Assembly (NCBI GenBank): GCA_913040875.1
Contig: CAJWHX010000038.1
Coordinates: forward strand, 1-14,635
Reading direction: 5' to 3'
DNA: 14,635 bases
Source of the DNA: an uncultured Pseudomonadota bacterium
Lineage (GTDB): Bacteria > Myxococcota > UBA796
Shown: piece by piece, positions 7,511 through 13,136 of the stretch
How the letters are laid out: every line of letters begins with the position of its first letter
How positions within the stretch are numbered: the stretch's first letter is position 1
The notes under the pieces: generated by a model
Seen by the model: only the letters and a program-made list of their open reading frames with translations
What the model was told of the DNA's origin: nothing
Databases searched by the model: none
Program-made: the position numbers and the translations under genes

Positions 7511-8737
7511 TTAGATGTACGTCAGCAAAGTGTATACACTGAGAGCGATTGTCGTACAGATGAACAAGAGTTTTTGCAGTCGTTCCTTTTCAATCTCTTC
7601 ATGCAATCGTGTGAGTTCACTCTCTAGACTTAGATTCCGATCATGGGGTGAGGGTAGCATTATCCCATCAAGAGTACCTTCTTCAATGATGTCGTCCAAA
7701 TCAACATCCAAATCCTCAACTGGCGTATTGTGTTCTTCCCAAGCGATATCGCGATTGGTCTTTCGTCTAAATCGATCTCTTTTCTTATCCTCTGCAAACA
7801 ACTCATTCATCACTTGAGTCAACTGACGGGATAGAGAACTGATGGTATGTGGATGAATCTCTTCTGACAATGCCTCTTGAAGATCCTTTGCAGACTGGTA
7901 TCGCATGTTGGGATTGGGGTTCAACGCTCGACAGATAATTTTATTCAACTTCGGCGAGAGACTGGTGTTGTGTTTTCTTGGTTCCACAATCTGACAGGAT
8001 TTAACAGCGTCGAGCAGGTCTTTGTCATTCTCCGCATCGAATAGCTTTTGCCCTGTGAGCAACTCATAGAGCAAGATTCCGACGGCAAAAACATCCGAAC
8101 GATGATCGATATCGGTACCGTGTGCCTGCTCTGGGCTCATGTATCGATACTTGCCTTTCAAGACACCAGAGTTTGTGATCTCAGCATGTCGTTTCGCTTT
8201 GGCAATTCCAAAGTCAGCGATTTTGACTTCACCCGTATAGGAAAGCAAAATGTTGGCGGGCGATAGATCTCGATGGACCAAACCCAATGTCTCTCCTTGC
8301 TCATCTGTACGCGTGTGAGCGTACTCCAAGCCATGACAAATTTGATGGGCTATGAACAGTGCGAGTGAAGTGGGCATCGCATGGTTGCGATCCTTGCCTC
8401 GACCCATCAGTGTTTTCAAATCTCGTCCTTCGACAAATTCCAATGCAATGAAGTACTGTCCTTGAAATTTGTCAAAGTCATAGATTTGGACGATGTTTTG
8501 ATGCTGTAAGGCAACATAAATCTTTGCTTCAACGACAAACATATCGACAAACCGTTGGTTTGCAGACAAATGTGGGAGGATTCGTTTGACTACCAGCGGC
8601 ATTTCAAACCCATGAATGCCAAAAATGACGGCATTGAAGACTTCAGCCATACCACCAATGGCCATTTTGTCGATTAGATAGTATCGTCCAAACGGCCTGG
8701 GCGTAAAAGCAACGACCTTAGTTGTCTGTTGTGTCAT
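7511..8737 (-). CDS. Tail-anchored Ser/Thr protein kinase (Hanks type)
   Basis: The 408-residue protein carries a full kinase domain at about residues 18-290: glycine loop MAIGGMAEVF, catalytic Lys51 (VVKRI), Glu70, HRDLSPANILL with Asp157 and Asn162, DFG at 175-177, the SPEQ motif at about 201 and DVFAVGILLYELLTG. All catalytic residues are present, so it should phosphorylate Ser/Thr. The region from about 295 to 385 is charged and acidic and probably partly coiled coil (LESELTRLHEEIEKERLQ). The last 21 residues are one hydrophobic segment (LLFICTTIALSVYTLLTYI), giving a cytoplasmic kinase held in the membrane by its very C-terminus, with no periplasmic sensor domain. Start ATG 8737 lies 20 bases inside the upstream lipoprotein gene and has no strong Shine-Dalgarno, fitting translational coupling to it. 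It converges on the gene ending at 7427; I see no strong terminator in the 83-base gap. Confidence 0.93.
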   Translation of the reverse strand: MTQQTTKVVAFTPRPFGRYYLIDKMAIGGMAEVFNAVIFGIHGFEMPLVVKRILPHLSANQRFVDMFVVEAKIYVALQHQNIVQIYDFDKFQGQYFIALEFVEGRDLKTLMGRGKDRNHAMPTSLALFIAHQICHGLEYAHTRTDEQGETLGLVHRDLSPANILLSYTGEVKIADFGIAKAKRHAEITNSGVLKGKYRYMSPEQAHGTDIDHRSDVFAVGILLYELLTGQKLFDAENDKDLLDAVKSCQIVEPRKHNTSLSPKLNKIICRALNPNPNMRYQSAKDLQEALSEEIHPHTISSLSRQLTQVMNELFAEDKKRDRFRRKTNRDIAWEEHNTPVEDLDVDLDDIIEEGTLDGIMLPSPHDRNLSLESELTRLHEEIEKERLQKLLFICTTIALSVYTLLTYI

Positions 8738-9029
8738 TGCTTTGTGAAGTGTTGTCTGAAAAGTAGATTTCTAATTCTTCACAATCCCATTCTTCTTCTA
8801 ATACGGGGCGAACTTGTCGGCAGTCTTGACGATCTTCTCGAGTTTTCTCACCTTGTTCGTCTTTGCATTCAGAAACCATGTCGGACGTAACGGTATACCC
8901 GCATGTATCTTCAGCAAACTTGGCCATATCATCGCAAAGTGACTTACAGGGGGAGCACCCCAGTGTTCCACAAATGAGACTGCCAAACAATCCAATTCTT
9001 ACAACTGTGTGTAGGAGTTCAAGCATCAT
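8718..9029 (-). CDS. Small Cys-rich lipoprotein overlapping kinase gene
   Basis: This protein has about 103 residues from ATG 9029 (TTG 9032 and ATG 9026 are adjacent alternatives). The leader, MMLELLHTVVRIGLFGSLIC then GTLGC, is hydrophobic, contains one Arg and ends in a lipobox TLGC, so this is a conventional-length lipoprotein signal. The mature part has seven Cys in a regular pattern (CSPCKSLC, DTCGY, SECKDEQ, QDC, WDC), many charged residues and a hydrophilic Ser/Asn/Asp tail, suggesting a small disulfide-stabilised periplasmic domain. I know of no named family. The 3' end overlaps the kinase gene by 20 bases in a different frame, so the two are almost certainly co-expressed. This makes it a candidate for an extracytoplasmic partner of the kinase, which has no sensor of its own. 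It is divergent from the radical SAM gene. Confidence 0.75.
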   Translation of the reverse strand: MMLELLHTVVRIGLFGSLICGTLGCSPCKSLCDDMAKFAEDTCGYTVTSDMVSECKDEQGEKTREDRQDCRQVRPVLEEEWDCEELEIYFSDNTSQSNDTTDN

Positions 9030-9103
9030 CAACCATCCATTTTCATTCTTCTATGTATCCAGTTATCCTAATTTCACAATCTGTGCATGGTTCACACTGC
9101 AAT

Positions 9104-9117
9104 GGGAGAAAATCTTG
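9104..9117 (+). promoter_or_regulatory. Ribosome site fixing a TTG start for the radical SAM gene
   Basis: GGGAG at 9104-9108 lies 6 bases before TTG 9115. The upstream in-frame ATG at 8863 would add 84 residues that are entirely antisense to the Cys-rich lipoprotein or in intergenic DNA and look noncoding, so the TTG is preferred. Confidence 0.65.
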
Positions 9118-10173
9118 AATACACGATCATTGTCAGGTTTTGGTGTGTTGCAGGTTGAGCCGACAGATCATTGTAATTTGGCCTGTGGCATGTGTAGGCC
9201 GCATGCCGAAAAATGGTCTCAGATTCATGCGGTTCCAAAAGGGTTTCTTGCGGTCGACCTTTGGACAAAAGTGGTGGATTCCTTCTTGGCAGATGGTGTT
9301 ACGTTCGACCACATTATTTTCCAGTGGCTGGGAGATCCTCTGTTTCATCCAAAACTTCACGAGATAATTCAGCAGGCACAGCGTCTTAAGGGGCATGTTC
9401 AGTATTTAAGGGTCGATAGCAATATGATTCTCCTTGATGAAGCTAGAATGTTGAGTCTACTCATGAGTGCCACTGGAAGTGTACCATTGTTACTTGTGGC
9501 TTCGATTGATGCGTATAGTATAGATGCTTATAAAAGGGTTAAAGGCTTCGATAGGTTGACCATCGTTCGAAAAAATATACGTCGTTTGCTTCGTTTTCGA
9601 CGAAGACTTCATTCTCCCGTGAACTTGCAACTTCAGTTTGTGGTACAAGATGGGAATGCTCAGGAGGCACTGGCATTTCGGTCATATTGGCTCGATATTC
9701 TCAACTGTTATGGAACTGGGGACCTTTGGCATGATGAGATTATGTTCAAGCGTCTGTCTGTTGATGGAGGTGCTCAAGGGCAACAAAAGGCAGATGATTT
9801 GTATGAGAAATCGATTTTACAACAGGGCTTCTGTAATGAAGTCCTCGATGGGGTTCAGATTCAGGTCTGGGAGCGTGAACCATGGCAGTCTACTCAAGAA
9901 TCGACTGTCGAGACGAAACGCACTGCATGTCCAGCCTTGTGGAGTACTCCAGTTATCCGACACGACGGAGCACTAATGTTGTGTTGTGCTGATTTGGAAG
10001 GACAGATGTCGCTTGGTAACCTGCAAACTACTCGATTTTCTGAGTTGTGGTTGTCTGAATCTGCTCGCAAACGAAGGCGTGAGCATTTGGCAGGATATTT
10101 TAACGATAAGTGCTTAGATTGTGGTGGCGTAAACTGGTATTCACTTCCCGAACATCATTTGGACTGGAGTTAA
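9115..10173 (+). CDS. Radical SAM protein with reduced SPASM-like C-terminus
   Basis: From TTG 9115 the protein has 352 residues. Near the N-terminus VEPTDHCNLACGMC gives the radical SAM motif CxxxCxxC (Cys20, 24, 27) that binds the 4Fe-4S cluster cleaving S-adenosylmethionine. The middle follows the radical SAM barrel (for example FQWLGDPLFHP, a GGEP-like position with an unusual LGDP, and later LLLVASIDA). The C-terminal part has Cys272, then Gly285-x4-Cys290, Cys291, and Cys333-x2-Cys336, with LGNLQTTRFSELW between, which is the layout of SPASM or twitch auxiliary-cluster domains. The protein ends 16 residues after the CxxC, so the last Cys pairs of a full SPASM domain are missing; one auxiliary cluster is likely. 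Such enzymes modify peptides, sugars or cofactors; the substrate cannot be told from sequence. The convergent neighbour ends 20 bases downstream. Confidence 0.88.
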   Translation: MNTRSLSGFGVLQVEPTDHCNLACGMCRPHAEKWSQIHAVPKGFLAVDLWTKVVDSFLADGVTFDHIIFQWLGDPLFHPKLHEIIQQAQRLKGHVQYLRVDSNMILLDEARMLSLLMSATGSVPLLLVASIDAYSIDAYKRVKGFDRLTIVRKNIRRLLRFRRRLHSPVNLQLQFVVQDGNAQEALAFRSYWLDILNCYGTGDLWHDEIMFKRLSVDGGAQGQQKADDLYEKSILQQGFCNEVLDGVQIQVWEREPWQSTQESTVETKRTACPALWSTPVIRHDGALMLCCADLEGQMSLGNLQTTRFSELWLSESARKRRREHLAGYFNDKCLDCGGVNWYSLPEHHLDWS

Positions 10174-10193
10174 GCATCTTCAGGTACGGTATA

Positions 10194-11666
10194 TTAGAAG
10201 GCGATGACAGGGCCCAAACTGATTTGCGGTGCCAATCCCGATGGATTTAGCGTACCACCAGCCGGTGATGGAACCTGACGGAAATACTGACCGCTCCAGA
10301 AACCAAACGCCACATTGAGATTGATTCCAAATCCATCCGCAACCATGAAGTTTGATCCGGCACGACCTCGCAGTCCGATGGCTGCACCAGAACCAGCACC
10401 CGCATACGCAGGGAGTATCTGCATATCTGCACCTACGTAGGGTTTGGCCACCTTACCTTCAAAGTGGTATTCGGCACCTAGCGAGATGGGAATGAGTACT
10501 CTCCAAGACTGTTGCAATACATCTGTTGGTTCACCATCTTCGTCTAGAACCGGCATGGCTTGATTGGTTGCATACCCTTCTCCACCAATGTGCACAGAGA
10601 CAGCTTCGGATAGATGAATGCCAACTTCACCGCCATATGTGACAAAATTGAGTGTTTGAAAATTTCCGCCGCCGACTTTACCAGTCAGTGTTGCTGCAGC
10701 ATCCATTCGGCTAGAACGTGTAGGACTAGATTTCTTTGTTCTAGAACTGGATGAGTTGTACTCTGTTGAAGGTTTGTATTCTGATTTGGGTTTGGATTTT
10801 GATTTTTCCTTCGTGGGTTTTGGCTCGTCAAAAGAAAAGTCCATGTCGTCTTCTTCCTCTTCTTCAACGACTTCGACAGTTGAAGGCGCAAAATTAAAGT
10901 CAAAGTCCTCTTCACTATCTGCAGAGTCTTCTGCCATGGCTTGGTCCGCCAAGCGTTTTGCCTCTGCTTCCATCGCGAGTCGACGAGCTTGCTCTTCCAT
11001 TTCCTTTCTACGCCGTTCTTCTTCAGCGCGCTGTGCCTCTTCCTTTCGTGCACGTTCTTCGGCCGCCTTTTGTTGCGCTAAGCGTTCTTCTTCTGCTGGA
11101 TCAAGTGAGAAATCTCCGAGAGGGTCTTCATCACCCCCAAAAATATCGCCTTCTTCATCCAAAACGTCCGCAGTCATAGGACCGGCTGCAACGGTTTCTT
11201 CCTCTTCCTCGACCACATTTCCTGTAACGACTTCTTGGATGTAGCCTCCCACATCTCCAGCAACGGACAATGGGTCATCGGCGATTCGAAATCGTTTCAT
11301 CCGAATGATCTTGCCGTTTTCGTACAATACAACGAAAAATTCCAACTCTTTGCCAATCTTTGTGACAGACCCAGCTACCATTGAGTCGGCACCTTCTGCA
11401 GAGGCTATTGAACTTAGACAGGAAACCGACTTCAAACATTTTGGCGTCAATGTTTTTGGCCGCGCGTCTGCTGGGTAGACCATGTCGTATCGACCAGAAA
11501 AATCGACTTCAGAAGTGATGAGTGACGTCAGATTTCCAACCTTCACAGTTGGAAGATTGGGAGAGTACAATGGTATAACGACAGAGTCACCGGCTAAGGC
11601 TGTATTGGAAAGAAGGAATGTAGAACTGGCAAACGCAAAAGTTAAAAGCGATGAACGAAGACGCAT
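10194..11666 (-). CDS. Outer-membrane beta-barrel protein with periplasmic domain and charged linker
   Basis: The 490-residue protein starts at ATG 11666, 4 bases after GAGGAGAG (11671-11678). It has a classical signal peptide with two Arg and a probable cut after NTALA (residue 25). Residues about 27-148 form a compact alpha/beta domain with AEGADSMVAGSVTKIGKELE and then FFVVLYENGKIIRMKRFRI, resembling the N-terminal domain of TolB or CsgG-like periplasmic proteins; two Cys (77, 83) may form a disulfide. Residues about 150-325 are low in complexity: acidic patches (VVEEEEE, VEEEEEDDMDF) around a Glu/Arg/Ala/Lys-rich coiled coil (about 191-245), then a Ser/Lys/Pro-rich stretch. Residues about 325-490 alternate hydrophobic and polar strands and end in Phe, the usual signal for outer-membrane barrel insertion. 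It is a likely envelope-spanning structural protein; function unknown. It may be transcribed alone, because a terminator lies upstream at 11749-11778. Confidence 0.82.
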   Translation of the reverse strand: MRLRSSLLTFAFASSTFLLSNTALAGDSVVIPLYSPNLPTVKVGNLTSLITSEVDFSGRYDMVYPADARPKTLTPKCLKSVSCLSSIASAEGADSMVAGSVTKIGKELEFFVVLYENGKIIRMKRFRIADDPLSVAGDVGGYIQEVVTGNVVEEEEETVAAGPMTADVLDEEGDIFGGDEDPLGDFSLDPAEEERLAQQKAAEERARKEEAQRAEEERRRKEMEEQARRLAMEAEAKRLADQAMAEDSADSEEDFDFNFAPSTVEVVEEEEEDDMDFSFDEPKPTKEKSKSKPKSEYKPSTEYNSSSSRTKKSSPTRSSRMDAAATLTGKVGGGNFQTLNFVTYGGEVGIHLSEAVSVHIGGEGYATNQAMPVLDEDGEPTDVLQQSWRVLIPISLGAEYHFEGKVAKPYVGADMQILPAYAGAGSGAAIGLRGRAGSNFMVADGFGINLNVAFGFWSGQYFRQVPSPAGGTLNPSGLAPQISLGPVIAF

Positions 11667-11748
11667 AGGACTCTCCTCATTGTAGACTAAGAGTATTTTA
11701 TCCGATCATCCATCCCATCGCATGTATTCATATGTTAAGAACCTGTAA

Positions 11749-11778
11749 CAAAAAAAGCCCCACAGTCAGTGGGGCTTT
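11749..11778 (-). terminator. Rho-independent terminator after the Pro/Lys-rich lipoprotein gene
   Basis: Read on the minus strand, AAAGCCCCAC-TGACT-GTGGGGCTTT forms a perfect 10-bp stem with a 5-base loop and continues into a run of seven T (A run 11750-11756 on the plus strand). It sits just downstream of the gene ending at 11806. Confidence 0.93.
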
Positions 11779-11805
11779 GGTTTCTGTCTGTTCAATCAAT
11801 GAATC

Positions 11806-12399
11806 TTACTTCTTGAGTCCAACAGCAGATTTAGCGACGGTGGTCTCTGTGCCATCGGCATACTTCACGGTGAAATTGTCTCCGTCAATCTTAGAAATGA
11901 TGGCTTCTTTTGCAGAGCCATCCTCTTGCTTGACGGATACACCATTTCCTTCAGAATAGGTTACGGTTGTCTTGACGGCTGTACCTTGTCCAATTCCTGT
12001 GCAAATCCCACCGGCTTTACATTCGTTTTTGATCAGCTTGAAGTTTTTAACAGTTTGATAGCCTTCCTTTTTCGCTTTGCCTTTGAGCATTCGTTCCACT
12101 TTGGCTGGAAGCAATTTGGACTGGGGTGCTTTTACCTCTCCAGTTGTCATTAGCTTTTCACTGGTCTTGACGTCTGGCTTGGTTCCACCAACGGTGCCAT
12201 CATCTGTCGCCGCATCTCCATCTTTGCCACTTGCATCAGCTACTGCTGCAGCCCCTTCTTTTGGTTCTGGTTTAGGTGCTTCAGCCTTTGGTTCCTGTTT
12301 GGGGGCTTCATTGACCTTTTTGACTGGTGGAGTGGGTATGTCTTGGGGTTCTTCTGCGTCGCCGCATGCAAACATGAGTGCAAGTAAAGTTGTATACAT
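11806..12399 (-). CDS. Lipoprotein with Pro/Glu/Lys/Ala-rich linker
   Basis: The 197-residue product starts at ATG 12399 after AAGGAGA (about 12406-12412). MYTTLLALMFAC is a very short leader ending in a lipobox-like MFAC, so Cys12 may be lipidated. Residues about 13-75 are a Pro/Lys/Glu/Ala-rich unstructured linker (PKQEPKAEAPKPEPKEG), typical of lipoproteins reaching across the periplasm or through peptidoglycan. The following region is basic (KVERMLKGKAKKEGYQTVKNF), with a Cys pair in NECKAGGICTG. The final 50 residues form short beta strands (GVSVKQEDGSAKEAIISKID, DNFTVKYADGTETTV) that look like a small SH3- or Tudor-like barrel. I recognise no named family. It is a single-gene unit, with its own terminator downstream and the rpsT terminator upstream. 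Confidence 0.83.
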   Translation of the reverse strand: MYTTLLALMFACGDAEEPQDIPTPPVKKVNEAPKQEPKAEAPKPEPKEGAAAVADASGKDGDAATDDGTVGGTKPDVKTSEKLMTTGEVKAPQSKLLPAKVERMLKGKAKKEGYQTVKNFKLIKNECKAGGICTGIGQGTAVKTTVTYSEGNGVSVKQEDGSAKEAIISKIDGDNFTVKYADGTETTVAKSAVGLKK

Positions 12400-12477
12400 G
12401 AGTTCTCCTTAAATGTAGTGGGTATAAATTCACCACTGATCATATAATGAATTGAGACAGTTTGAACGAAAAAAAAT

Positions 12478-12505
12478 AAAAAAGGTCCGGGTGTGGACCT
12501 TTTTC
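12478..12505 (-). terminator. Rho-independent terminator after rpsT
   Basis: AAAAAGGTCC then a 6-base loop then GGACCTTTTT makes a perfect 10-bp stem (GGTCC/GGACC core at 12484-12499). On the minus strand it is followed by a T-rich run from the A-rich tract 12469-12480. It lies about 70 bases beyond the rpsT stop. The flanking T run on the plus strand means it could also act in that direction. Confidence 0.9.
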
Positions 12506-12575
12506 TGTGCGAAAAACTTGGTTGTTAGTGCATGATTCGCACTAAGACCAGTTTTCACCCCATACCGCGAAGCGA

Positions 12576-12848
12576 TTACGCTTGGGCAAACGCTTTGTTG
12601 TATGCTTTGTGCAAGCGACTGCAACGACGATCGGATTGGTTTTTATGAATGATTCCCTTACCTGAAATACGCTGAATGTGCTTCACATTGCGCTTTAACA
12701 GCGCAGCAGCAGCCTTTTCATCACCAGCTGCGATTGCGGCTAAAAATTCTTTGTTCAGAAATCGCATCCCTTTAATGTAGTATCGGTTGCGGGCGTTTCG
12801 TTTTAGGTTTTGTCTTTGTCTTTTCAATGCGTCCTTGTGCGTGGCCAT
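12576..12848 (-). CDS. rpsT: 30S ribosomal protein S20
   Basis: The 90-residue basic protein has the S20 family features: an N-terminal MATHKDALKRQRQNLKRNARNR helix region, an alanine-rich middle helix (AAIAAGDEKAAAALLKRNV) and the C-terminal GIIHKNQSDRRCSRLHKAYN, close to the usual GVIHKNxAxRKKSRL signature. Length is normal for the family. It binds 16S rRNA in the small subunit. The start ATG 12848 follows AGGAG (12855-12859) by 6 bases. It forms a single-gene transcript between its own promoter region and the terminator at 12478-12505. The leader contains two mutually exclusive hairpins next to the ribosome site, which could mediate feedback control (see the separate entry). Confidence 0.97.
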   Translation of the reverse strand: MATHKDALKRQRQNLKRNARNRYYIKGMRFLNKEFLAAIAAGDEKAAAALLKRNVKHIQRISGKGIIHKNQSDRRCSRLHKAYNKAFAQA

Positions 12849-12859
12849 TGTTTGCTCCT

Positions 12860-12900
12860 AACTGTATGATTCTTTAAAAAAACTGCCATCACAGTTCTTT
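12860..12900 (-). promoter_or_regulatory. rpsT leader with two mutually exclusive hairpins
   Basis: On the minus strand AAAGAACTG (12900-12892) can pair with CAGTTTTTT (12885-12877) to make a 9-bp, one-wobble stem ending in a U run, like a weak terminator. The same AACTGTGAT (12896-12888) can instead pair with ATC-AT-ACAGTT (12870-12860), bringing a stem right up to the AGGAG ribosome site at 12855-12859. The pairing is seen directly; the regulatory role is inferred. Confidence 0.4.
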
Positions 12901-12912
12901 TGTGTACCACAT

Positions 12913-12941
12913 TCACTATTCCATTTGGTCGATGTTGTCAA
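12913..12941 (-). promoter_or_regulatory. Candidate rpsT promoter
   Basis: The minus strand has a perfect -35 box TTGACA (12941-12936). Seventeen bases downstream lies TAGTGA (12918-12913), a poor -10 match. The placement fits a leader of about 60 nt before the rpsT start. A better -10 with standard spacing was not found, so only the -35 box is persuasive. Confidence 0.35.
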
Positions 12942-12957
12942 TTTACAGGTCTAATTT

Positions 12958-13057
12958 TCGACGACAGTGGGATTCGAACCTGTTTTGTGTTACCTACGGT
13001 TTTGCATAATTGTGCCGTATATCAGTGTATGGTTTTGTAAGATTATTACCATCGTCG
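12958..13057 (-). other. tRNA-like element or tRNA remnant
   Basis: The minus strand contains GGTTCGAATCC (12980-12970), a textbook tRNA T-loop, followed by GTCGTCG (12965-12959). About 85 bases upstream lies CGACGAT (13057-13051), which pairs with GTCGTCG over 7 bp including one wobble, exactly as an acceptor stem would. Between them are a small D-arm-like hairpin, GTAA-N5-TTAC, and a hairpin with TACGG/CCGTA arms around GCA/TGC. The T-stem is imperfect: ACAGG faces CCCAC, or ACAG pairs with CUGU around a bulge. There is no GG in a D-loop, no 7-base anticodon loop and no encoded CCA. So this is not a normal tRNA. It could be a decayed tRNA, an attachment-site scar of a lost element, or an unrecognised tRNA-like RNA. 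Confidence 0.4.
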
Positions 13058-13115
13058 TTGACCACACTTGTTTAAACGACGTTGTACTTAACTTTGAAGT
13101 GTGCTTGTTTCAAAG
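13053..13115 (+). repeat. Two inverted repeats upstream of ugd
   Basis: CGTCGTT (13053-13059) and AACGACG (13075-13081) form a perfect 7-base inverted repeat containing the palindrome GTTTAAAC (13070-13077). CTTTGAA (13092-13098) and TTCAAAG (13109-13115) form a second perfect 7-base repeat with a 10-base loop, ending 10 bases before the ugd ribosome site. TTGACC (13058-13063) might be a -35 box, but no good -10 follows at normal spacing. The repeats could be operators or leader hairpins. The left arm of the first repeat also forms part of the tRNA-like acceptor pairing. Confidence 0.4.
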
Positions 13116-13136
13116 AGTCTATTGTGAGGAGATGCT

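Noticed and set aside
8863..9114. Long N-terminal extension of the radical SAM gene from ATG 8863
   Set aside because: The first 56 codons are antisense to the Cys-rich lipoprotein gene, no ribosome site precedes the ATG, and the extension does not resemble any radical SAM N-terminus. TTG 9115 has GGGAG at proper spacing.
8718..10173. A complete RiPP biosynthetic cluster
   Set aside because: There is a radical SAM enzyme and a small Cys-rich protein, but no protease, transporter or leader-recognition domain nearby, and the small protein has a lipoprotein signal.
10756..11244. Plus-strand Ser-rich open frame of 162 codons
   Set aside because: It is the antisense shadow of the Glu/Lys/Ser-rich low-complexity part of the outer-membrane protein; composition explains the lack of stops.
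12958..13057. Intact tRNA gene
   Set aside because: T-loop and acceptor-like arms exist, but no anticodon arm, D-loop GG or proper T-stem can be drawn.
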